Shown here one piece after another: positions 36,007 through 45,072 of a DNA stretch of 64,000 nucleotides (the stretch's first letter is position 1; each line of letters starts with the position of its first letter). The DNA comes from Pezizomycotina sp. ARF18 (lineage: Eukaryota; Ascomycota), in the NCBI GenBank assembly GCA_002224055.1, contig AZLU01000105.1, positions 1 through 64,000 on the forward strand. Reading direction: 5' to 3'. The position numbers were made by a program, and so were the translations under genes. The notes beneath the pieces were generated by a model. That model made no database searches, was not told where the DNA came from, and saw only the letters and a list, made by a program, of their open reading frames with translations.

Positions 36007-36176
36007 GTAACGTACATTTTAGTCTCATGGCTGCGCACGTCTGTGCTGTAGGGCGTGCGTGTTATAAACCTCCGCTGCGCTCCGGCGGCGGGCAATAAAG
36101 GTTTAACAACACGCCCGGAGCGCCAAAATTTATTTTGATTAGGAGGGTCTATGAGACTGGGTACATTTATAGTTAC
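36007..36176. mobile_element. Second foldback element, GC-rich centre (about 170 bases)
   Basis: The left arm GTAACGTACATTTTAGTCTCAT is mirrored at the right by ATGAGACTGGGTACATTT..AGTTAC, an imperfect terminal inverted repeat of about 22 bases with small gaps. Inside, GGGCGTGCGTGTTATAAACCT and AGGTTTAACAACACGCCC form a second nested inverted pair flanking a GC-rich core (CTGCGCTCCGGCGGCGGGC). It starts 25 bases after the MITE. No coding capacity. The high G+C inside a mutated block suggests it was too short for RIP or inserted later. Confidence 0.6.
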
Positions 36177-36465
36177 GGAACACCAATTTGCTTAGCGAAC
36201 CTCACTAAAAAATGGAGGTCTTTTTTAAACCGCACATGTACCTCTGACCCGACCTCGAACACTATTAGCCACTTTACTTAGTACTAGTTAAGTAGTAACA
36301 AATTCTTAATTTTTATTTATTATATTATAATTATATTTACTCTTAACAGAATATTAGAACTTTAAAAATTAAACTATCTACTTCTAGTATTAAGCTCTTT
36401 TTATTAAATAAAATATATATATTTTTTTTAAATTTATTTTTCTCTTTTTTTATATCTCTAAGATA

Positions 36466-36500
<35 letters not shown>

Positions 36501-36699
36501 CTTATTATTTATATTTATAAAATTTTTTAAATTTTAATATCTCTAATAATTAAAATAATATTAAATTTATAAAAATATAGTCTTTTTTAAGTATTAACAA
36601 AAGTAGTAGAGAGGAATAATTTATTGTATATTACGCATGCGGCATCTGTGCCCTGTAGAAACTCTTATTTTTGATAAGAAGCAAACGTCACACGTGCCT

Positions 36700-36911
36700 A
36701 GAAACAGGATATCCGGTGAAATTCCTGTTTATCGACGCTCTCCACATGGACATGTTTATATGAAAAGGTTCGCTCTTCTTGACCCAGTGTGGATTTAAAA
36801 TCAGCCAGATGATGTTTGAGCACGCGAAGGACAAGCAATTAAATGAGTTATTTGACTGTTTCCAGTGCAGTTACCCTCCATACAACATAAAAAGAACCAT
36901 AAGGAAATAAG
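36700..36911 (+). pseudogene. Coding-like island, unknown origin
   Basis: Of normal base composition within A+T-rich DNA. It reads ISGEIPVYRRSPHGHVYMKR in one frame, then KISQMMFEHAKDKQLNELFD and CFQCSYPPYNIKRTIRK with a stop in another. The composition and the CxxC are protein-like, but I recognise no family. It may be a remnant of a gene or of an element's passenger sequence. Confidence 0.25.
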
Positions 36912-36957
36912 ACGAAGTAAAAGGACGAAGACGAAGGTTGAAGGACGAAGGACGAAT
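36909..36957 (+). repeat. GACGAAG short tandem repeat
   Basis: Degenerate GACGAAG/GGACGAAG units, about five or six, right after the coding-like island. Confidence 0.7.
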
Positions 36958-37603
36958 GGTTATGACGCCACCTAAAAATATATATATATATTAAGTCTAA
37001 AAATTTCCGCGATAAAAACCATTATAGGGATACAAATAATATATACATATGAGAAATCAAATCAATTTTTATTGTTTAATCAAAATTATCAGATTTACTA
37101 ATAACAGCTGTTTTAAAAGACAATTGTGATATAAAAACAAAGGAAATAATAAGAGTATAAGAGTATATAACTATCTATATAATGTATTCAAAGTTATGAA
37201 TCTGATTACTCCTCGATTATTAAATTTACAATATAAACCTCTAGAGTCGATAAGAGACATACTTCTAAAGCTTAGATCATAAAATTAGCCACGACTACTG
37301 CGTCCGAACACAGAACAACCCGAACATTCTACTTACCTTCGACTATTTCGAAAAAAACAATGTATCCACACACAAAATTGTGAGAATATCAAATTTCTTG
37401 TCAAATATACAATCACAAAAAACTAAATATATCTTCTTAATAGTATAAGCATTCGCACTTCGATAGGTATCGTAAACTGAGTATAATAATGAGACATAAT
37501 TCCCCAAGTTTTTCATTCTTCCGACTTTCTACTTTCTTCATTCTTTCCGATTTTTATTGGAAATCCTACAATTTGGGAACTTCGGAGAACACTTTGGATA
37601 GGA

Positions 37604-37752
37604 CTTTTATAAATTTTTATACTTTTATATAAACCTTTTATAAGTTTTTATATTTTTATATAGATTTTTTATAAGTTTTTTTATATTTTTATATAAACTT
37701 TTTATAGATTTTCTATTTTTATATAAATTTTTATAAGCCTTTATACTTTATA
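37604..37752 (+). repeat. AT-rich minisatellite
   Basis: Four to five degenerate units of about 33 bases built on TTTTATAAGTTTTTATATTT followed by TTATATAAAC. The last units shorten and fade into plain AT-rich DNA. Confidence 0.7.
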
Positions 37753-37974
37753 TAGCTAATAATATATAGCTAAAATATTTGAAAAAAAAAAATAAAAAAA
37801 ATTTTTTTATTTGTTTTTTTATAATTAGTAGGAATTAAATTTAAAATCTTAATTTCTATATTTATTTAATTAATTGTTTTAAAAATTTTAAATTTTAAAA
37901 TTATATATAAAGTCTCTTAAATAATAATTTAATAAAAAAATAATATAAACTTAAGGTCGAATAACGTTGAAAGA

Positions 37975-38189
37975 AAGGTAATGCAGGATCCAGACGGAAA
38001 CCTTGAAGCCGTATCCCCGTCGATTTTGACCGAATATGCCGAAGCTCTGCTCAGCCACACCCAGCGGCATGCCTGATAAGGATGAGCTTGTATCGATTAT
38101 ATTACTTACTTCAAGAACAGAATATATTTCATTATCGGAGATGGTAGAATTGCCATATAGTAGCGACTGGGAGGTGATGGATTTAAAAT
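37975..38189 (+). pseudogene. Coding-like island, unknown origin
   Basis: Reads KVMQDPDGNLEAVSPSIL then TEYAEALLSH, shifts frame, and continues as SGMPDKDELVSIILLTS then EYISLSEMVELPYSSDWEV and a stop after MDLK. The amino-acid texture is that of a real protein and composition is normal, in contrast to the surrounding A+T-rich DNA. No family recognised; no start or promoter seen. Likely the 3' remnant of a gene. Confidence 0.35.
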
Positions 38190-38814
38190 AGGCATATGCG
38201 GGCGGTTTTCAGCAAATACTTTTATGGAAAGTGAGATGAATAATAAAAAAATAAGATAGATCATAGAAAATAAGATAAATTATAGATAATAAAAATAATG
38301 AATTTTAGTTATATATAAAAAAAAAGAATAACCATAATAAATAGAATATAATTAAAAATAGCTAATACTACAGAGGTACTGGTAGCGGCGCAGGAATACG
38401 CCCCACGGCGGAGTACGACAACACAGAGGTATCGCAGAGCAGCAAAGCAGGTGGAGCAGGCATTACTCGGCCCAGAGCAATCGCAAAGCGGGTTCTTAAA
38501 GAGCTCTTTAAGTAATCTTCAAAGGTTTTTATTTATTATTTTATTTTATTTTCTATAATTATTTTTGCTGAAACCCGCCCGTTTAATTAAGGTATTTCAG
38601 GAGAACTTGCGGTTTGAGAGAGTTGTTGTAGATTAATTATTTATTATTTATTTTTTATCTACTCCATGTTGCTGAAGAATAACAACAACAATCAACAAAC
38701 ATAAACTTTCTTTTTAGCAATCCATCCTTTGCCCACAAGTTGTTCATCCAACAAGTACGCCTCGCTCCTCAAGGAAGAAAAGGAAGAAACCAAAGAACGA
38801 AACGAAACAATGCT

Positions 38815-38965
38815 GTATACACAACCAGCTCCTTCAGCTCCTTCCGCTCCCTCGGCTCCTTCGCTCCCTCTCGGTTCCTTCCGCTCCCTCGGTTCCTTTG
38901 CCTCTTTCGCCCCTGCCCTCTCCAGCCTATTCGCCTTCATCCAGGCCCCCTCCAGCCCCGCTACA
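38815..38965 (+). repeat. Degenerate GCTCCTTC/GCTCCCTCG minisatellite
   Basis: Tandem units of 9 to 15 bases, rich in CTCC and TTCC, give Ser/Ala/Pro-rich frames on plus and Glu/Gly/Ala-rich frames on minus. Both frames stay open because the unit length is a multiple of three; that is no evidence of a gene. Confidence 0.7.
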
Positions 38966-39423
38966 GAAAAAAAAAAAAACGCTAGTTCGCAACAGAGACA
39001 GATCACCGAGTTTTGTTCTTCCTGCTTTCTTTCCCGCAGTAGAATCTTGCTGATAAATAATGAGAAATGCTTCGACATAGGCAGGACGTAGTGATGAGGT
39101 ACTTCACTTTCCTCCTCTATTTATCAGGAAACCACTAATCTAGAATAATCTTCAACTTCTCACAGAGTGTCACGCCAGCGAGTTAGCCTTCCTACTAGCT
39201 CGCTTAAAAACTATAGGAAGACATCGGAACCCTTCGGCGGCAGAAAGGCCGCAGCTAAAGCTCTCTGGGGGACCGAAACAGGTATACTTTCCATCATTCC
39301 ACTTTCGCGCCAAGGTTATGTGCTAATGAGACTTTACAGGTCCCCCAAAGGGTTACGATAATGAGATTCTTTACAGGTCCCCAAAGGGTTACGATAACTT
39401 TTTAACAGATTTAGATAATCTAT

Positions 39424-39748
39424 GTTGTGATAACTGATTTCGTAGTCGGGTGCAGCAGCACCTTCCACGTCATGTAACAGATAATTAGCTACTTAGCTAT
39501 CAACCAATAATCAACAAACATGACAAACACCACTAAAGATTTCTTAACACACGTCAATCGTGATCCCGTAATCATTCGAACACTTCCTGGTAGTTGTGAT
39601 AACGATTTCGTAGTCGGTGCAGCAGCACCTTCCACGTCATGTAACAGATAATTAGCTACTTAGCTATCAACCAATAATCAACAAAATGAAAACACAAGAT
39701 TTTTAACACACGTCATCGTGATCCGTATCATTCGAACACTTCCTGGTA
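39424..39748 (+). repeat. Tandem duplication, about 169 + 156 bases, non-coding
   Basis: Copy one starts at GTTGTGATAACTGATTTCG (39424) and copy two at GTTGTGATAACGATTTCG (39593). Both run through CAGCAGCACCTTCCACGTCA, ACAGATAATTAGCTACTTAG and end at ATTCGAACACTTCCTGG. Differences are nearly all single-base gains or losses, copy two being shorter. Confidence 0.9.
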
Positions 39749-40816
39749 CATACTCCAGTACTACTATCTATTAGGACCCAATCGTTAATACTATGTCGTA
39801 ATTTACTTCCGTTTTTCTTTAAGAGTAAAAGACGAACCGAATGCGCTTGCGGGTAAGTACGTCAAGTGACAAATATCCCTAGATCCTATGAAATACTGTC
39901 CTCGGTATCAATAACTACAGATTATGTTTCCACATCGATCTCCATATACTACTCACAATGCTCGGTGCAAACACCATTTTAGATCTTCAATTTACATTAT
40001 TTCATTTAATTTATCAATTATTGATTTCTACAAAGGAATAAAATGAGACGATGAGAAAGAGGGAGTCGTTGGTATTATTTCTGTATTATTATTGCCGGAT
40101 ATAACTAACTGGAGGTGGATGCAGGGTCTTAACGGGGATAAACAAAACAGCCCACGTAGCAGGTTTTTTCCGAAAGAGTCTGAGCGGACATTAGATTAAG
40201 CGAACTGGGCGGCCTGCTCTTTTTATTTTTAGCCGGCGTATAGACTCGGAAAAATTACACATGGAGAAATTGAATAACAAAATAGCTTTATATATTTCGA
40301 ATATGATAATAAAATTCTTGGTTCAGACATGACGGCATATGGTAGTTTTTTAGATCCTTTTATTCATCTAGACCGGAGTTACATATAAAACCAGAAAGAG
40401 ATATCACCTAGCGGAATGCAATATTGTATTGAACATTACGGAAAAACTAGACACTTAAGAAAGGAAAGAGAACGAAGCCAGACAGGAATCCAAGGGGTTA
40501 TTGTGGCAGGAAAGACAAGATGGGTCTATCAGATAAAAGTAAAAAAACCGTAAGAGAATAACCAACATCCAAAACCGAAAGGCAAAAGCAAGAGAATGAA
40601 GAGAATTGAATAGTTGAGTGAGGCTTCACCTCCCATCCCCTTTGAGACCTAATAGGGTACACCAGCCAGGCGAGCGGCCGTTCTGTAAAAATAAAAACTA
40701 TGTCGATTTCAAACCTCGAGAGGCATCGTTGATTTTCGTATTGCATAACGTGCCTTTCCCCCTCTTCTAAAAAAAAAAAACTGTAGACTTCCTTTCGAAC
40801 AATCTCCGTCAAAGAT

Positions 40817-41851
40817 TTAGTTATTTTTCTGATTGTTGAGGATGCGAAGGATAGCCAAGAACAGGTTGATGACATCCAGATACAGCGAAATGCTGGCGCG
40901 ATAGCCTCGTCGGGTGGTAGTGCCTATATCATCTGCGTGTCGACGAGAATGTAACCGAGAAGATCAAGCAGGCGCCGCCGGCGTAGGCGAGCTCCAACCC
41001 GCTGCTCCATGGAAGAACATGGCGACGAGGCCGAAACCGATCAGAACCAGAGACCGCCGAAGAGCCACGGCGCCAGACCGGTAAAGTCGTACTGGTCTGG
41101 CAGCGAACAGGCTCAGGGCGGCGAAGACGATACCGTGAGGGATGATAGCCTCGAGGACGAGCTTGACTTCGAAAGAAGGATACGATGACGGCGACGGTTG
41201 TAGCTTCCATGAGCGTGAAGCCGCCGAGGAAGAAGAGTTCTTGGGATACGATTTGCGGAAGTAGAACGTGCCGAGCTATAAATAAATCGAAATGAGTTTA
41301 GGTCCTTGAAGGCGCGATAAGGTGGGTGTAGAGAGGGTGTATATCGTGTGTGTAACGTACCATGAACCCGATGGAGCCGAAGAGGAGATCCAGAGCATCC
41401 AGACGTTCGATGGATCCAGCTCTTGAAGGCCGGCTGAAGAAGCCGACCGCGGATACGACGCCCGTGGCCAATAGCTGGACGAAGAGGATGGAGTATACAT
41501 CGCGGATGAATTGATGTCTATGTAAATAGAACAGGATTAGAAATGTCCCCAAACATACAAAATATAGTGACACACTGGATGTTTTGAGGGGATTTTATTT
41601 GCTTACCTCACTTCGACGAACATTCATTGACAGAACTCGAGTACAGGAAATCTTCGGGAACCTGTTCCACAAAAATCATAAGACGTCAGTTTTCTCCATC
41701 TTTAGGAGGCAAAAAATAGAGGCTCTGAACTCAGAAAGGCCACAAATGTTACATTGTCCATGCTATCCTCCGCTGCTGACGTGGCGTTGCGGACTCGTAG
41801 ACGTGCGGGTGGCGTCCGTGGAGGATGGTTTTGCAGGTGCGGGGCGGCCAT
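40817..41851 (-). CDS. bxi1: Bax inhibitor-1 / TMBIM family membrane protein
   Basis: A multi-pass ER/vacuole membrane protein tied to calcium and the unfolded-protein response in yeast (Bxi1/Ybh3). The start at 41851 gives MAAPHLQNHPPRTPPAR, a Pro-rich cytosolic leader, then PEDFLYSSSVNE, and HQFIRDVYSILFVQLLATG opening the first helix. Further helices appear as VVSAVGFF, DLLFGSIGFM, ELLFLGGFTLMEATTVAVIV (one shift inside), ALSLFA, LVLIGFGLVAMFF, LELAYAGGACLIFSG and the end YLDVINLFLAILRILNNQ with KNN and stop at 40817. The YILVDTQ and hydrophobic C-terminal blocks are the family signature. At least two introns (near 41282 and 41530). Several frame shifts. Confidence 0.9.
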
Positions 41852-43263
41852 GTTTTTGCCTTTTGACGGTTGTGCTTGTGTTGTTTTCGTGGGTTGAGAT
41901 TACGAGGCCTTTACTGGGAAAAAGCTCAGAAGGTTCGGGAGTCGCTTTTTTCCCCGCCGGTTGATGAGGATGATGAAAAGTCCAAGAAGAAAGTTGCTGG
42001 GTTCTTGGCTATGATAAGGAAAGGTTATTTTTTGATGATAATGATGTGGAAAGGAAAGAAAGGGAGTAAGAAGAGAGGAGCTGGAAAAAAAAAAGAAAAA
42101 GAGAAGGAATTAGAAGTGCCCCTTACAAATAAAGATGGAGGGGGCTTGGTCTTGGCCGAATAGACGGAATCTGACGGCCAAAAAATGGAAAAAGAAAAAG
42201 TAGTTAGTATACAAGACTAGCCCGAGCCCCGCGGTGGCCAAAAAAGGGACACTCTTTTTTAATTTTTTGTGGTAAATCGCACGTATTTTAAAGAAAGTGT
42301 CCCTATTTTTTTTTTTTGTCCACCGCTTGCCCACCCCGGCAAATATATTGATACTATATGAAAATATGACTGGAAAGGAAAAACGAACCGTGGAATAAAG
42401 CCAAGCGATGGACCATTATCATCATATTCCCGCACTGCGATGGATCCAAGTGGCACGAACCTTCCGTGCTCGAACGTATACACAAGCGAACCAGAATCGA
42501 AAATTTTTTTCTTCAAAAATCCCAGCTGCACCCTGTGTTCGCACGGGGGGTAAAAAAGGGGTTATATAATTATATAATTTTCATATAAGCGAATCAGGCA
42601 AAGTTGACGTGCAAATTTTGGTCGCTCTATCCCCCTTTATATCGGGTATTATTTTCATGTATTTTTTAAAATATTTGAAAAAAAATCTTATATTTAAAAA
42701 ATAAAAATAATCGCTTGATGAGTTCTAAAATTGTTTCGCATGCATGCGTATTGGCGAGTACATACTTATTCAACTGGTTGTGCTTGCCCCAGTTTCTACG
42801 ATTAAGTCATCCAATAAATTGAAATATATATTGGGTATTGACACGGAATACTAGGTGATCTCTCTAAATGCAACGTGGAAAGCACGCGTATGGAAGTAGG
42901 ATTGGGTATTTGTAACACAAGGACTGGTTGGAAAGAAACTGTAGGAAAGAAGAGGAAGTGGAAAAGTCGCTTCAAGATGCTTAGAACGGCAAAATAGGAC
43001 AACGGGGCGCTTTTTCGGTCGTGCAAGTATATAAATAGAGCAATATATGTGAATAGAGCAGGTAAGGGTACTTTACAAAGGCAGTTTTCTCGTACAGGAC
43101 GAGCACAAGCAAAGAAAATCAAAAGCCGGTATACAGACACGAAGAAAATCAGGATTGAGTGATACCAGATAGCTCGCTTGCGTGCATTATTTGCATAGAC
43201 GCCGCCTTCCGTTTCCTCTTTTGTGCAGTCGGCTCCTGTGGCTCCTTGAAGTCTTCGCCCTCT
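41852..43263. other. Intergenic, nothing recognised
   Basis: Promoter side of bxi1 and the 3' flank of the lipase gene. It has a T run near 42308-42319 and an A/T-rich stretch at 42550-42720. The frames at 41870-42163 and 42802-43140 carry no recognisable domain. Confidence 0.6.
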
Positions 43264-45072
43264 CTAGGTATTAAGACTCACGGTGCTCTGTGCAGGCTTG
43301 CCAACGCCGATCTTGATCCCCTCGGCACTGAAGAACGGGTTACCGGTCGAAGGAGCCGGCGAGGTAACAGCTGAGGTATCGCTATTCCGCCGCCTGAGGA
43401 GCACGCAGGCCACGGCGATCGGGTTCCGGTCGGAGTAGCGCCCGTGGATCCTGGAGGTGATGGGGTCGTCGATTTCTTCTTCTTTCGCGACGGCGTCGAA
43501 GGACCCTTGTCGTCATTCGACGATGATGAGCCCTCAGAATTGAAACTTGCTGATGACAGCTTCTGGAAATTTTGCTTTGAGAGTATTCACGGAAAAGATC
43601 CTTGTGGACGTTATTACCGCTTACGCTGCCGCCTTCGCCGTTTTCGCCGTTTTCGCCGTTCCGCTCGTCTTCCGAGTAGCTTGGCGGCTCATTGCTTCCT
43701 TTTGACTGCGAAAACCGTGATGTCTTAGATCCGAACCGCTTCTCCTTGTTGAATTCTCCAGTGGCGGACGCGCTGTAATTATTGAGGCTCTCGAGGACGT
43801 GTGGGATAACCAGCTTATCAACTTCATCGCCCCAAAGGAAATCGAGATGCTCGTAGTGCGGAACTTCCGTCGCTTCGGTATGGCTAGGCAGTTCGGCCAT
43901 CATGACGGATATGTCCACGAGGCTGTCGCTGCCCCCGTAAACCAGAGAGATCGGAGTCTTGATGTTGCGCGTCGGGAACTTGGCGACCTTGTAGAACGAC
44001 CGTCCGTATCCCCATCCATCGGTTGCTGAACGTCGTCATCGTACATTTGAAGCACCTGTTACGGATGATTTGGAACCAATGAACGACAGATTTTACGGAA
44101 GTGAAGGAGTAAAGATTGAGGGTATGCTGCCAGTTTCTGTTGCAAGCTTATATTTCGGCCCGTCCAGTTGAACAGGAATTTAAGCGCCATGTCGATAACT
44201 GAACAAAAATAGGAGATCTAAAGGAAAGTCAGCATATTTGGAAGCTTAGTTAGGCTAAAAGAAGCAGCCAAACTACAGAGTATACTTTGCCAAAACATGG
44301 TGGAGCTCAATATGCTCTTCCTTCCAAAAAACAAAAAAGATCACATCCGGGCTAGCCTTTACTAAGGCGTCTACGACAGTGTTGTATAACCCGCAGGAGC
44401 CATCGCCGGCCCAAAGCTATGAAGACATCTACGACCTCGTTAAGGTCCGGATGAATACTCAAGGTAGCAAATGCCTGTGCCGTGCCCTGCGAAAAACCAA
44501 TATACGACAGCGATTTCGACTTTGTCGTCGAGAGAACGTACTCGATCGAATCGGGAATGTCGTGCATGGCAAACTCATCCATGCTAAAATTCCAAAAAGC
44601 CGGGTCTTGGGAGTTGTGGTAAATGCATTTCTTCGAATACTTGTTTCCGCGGTTATTTCCAAGCTGATTTATGTTGTTAGCTCATAACTTTCATACTGAG
44701 TTAGAGAATATCGAAAACATACCCAAACATCAAAACCTTGCTCTGCCAGGACAAAAGGGAGGCACTTCTCGCGCTCAAGATTGCAAACCCACACTTCGCT
44801 ATTCATCAAAAGTCCGTGGTGCAGGTATACAACACCTCTCTTCTTTCTCTCCCTCTCCCCTCTCTTCGGAGCTTTCTCATCTCTTCCCTCGGGATTCGAT
44901 GGAGACCGAGCAAGTATCCATCCTTGGTCTGAACGACGTGTTCCTCGGCATCGTACCCAAACAGGGCACACATTCGACGAAAGCCATTAGCTTGGCGAAT
45001 TTGGCGGACAATCGGTAGGTGTTGCTTCTGAGCGACCCTAGAGCGTCTAGTGGATGGTAGGAGCTTAAACAC
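43264..45072 (-). CDS. Acid lipase / steryl ester hydrolase, Tgl1 type
   Basis: An alpha/beta-hydrolase that splits steryl esters on lipid droplets. The lid-associated N-terminal block is RQIRQANGFRRMCALFGYDA then EEHVVQTKDGYLLGLHRIP. Next come KRGVVYLHHGLLMNSEVWV (oxyanion HG), LAEQGFDVWV, an intron, GNNRGNKYSKK, DEFAMHDIPDSIEYVL and the nucleophile elbow YIGFSQGTAQAFA. Later: QMYDDDVQQPMDG, then ISLVYGGSDSLVDISVM (acid) and HYEHLDFLWGDEVDKLVIPH (His). The C-terminal tail is Ser/Asn-rich and low in complexity; a frame ending GIKIGVGKPAQSTVSLNT stops at 43264. The N-terminal membrane anchor usual in the family is not seen, so an upstream exon may be missing and 45072 is only the first Met in frame. 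Confidence 0.85.

Larger units (their letters stand above)
35018..38690. other. A+T-rich, RIP-like block
   Basis: From about 35230 the sequence becomes very rich in A and T, with TTATTA/TATATA texture and almost no G or C, apart from short islands. This is the look of ascomycete repeats mutated by repeat-induced point mutation (C to T), though no parent element can be recognised. The islands are the MITE at 35741-35981, the foldback at 36007-36176, a coding-like piece at 36700-36911, GACGAAG repeats at 36909-36957, and a second coding-like piece at 37975-38189. A 30-base A run lies at about 36469-36498. The boundary with the Gnt1-like promoter is gradual. Confidence 0.6.
38691..40816. other. 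Intergenic with tandem repeats, no gene called
   Basis: It contains a GCTCCTTC-type degenerate repeat (38815-38965), a short duplication of CTTTACAGGTCCC..AAAGGGTTACGATAA (39335-39395) and the 169-base tandem pair at 39424-39748. The remaining sequence up to bxi1 shows A/T runs and no coding signal; a small frame at 39167-39361 is not convincing. Confidence 0.55.

Noticed and set aside
38729-39091. 120-residue Ser/Pro/Ala-rich plus frame and its Glu/Gly-rich minus mirror
   Set aside because: Both stay open because of the in-frame minisatellite; no start context, domain or partner exon.
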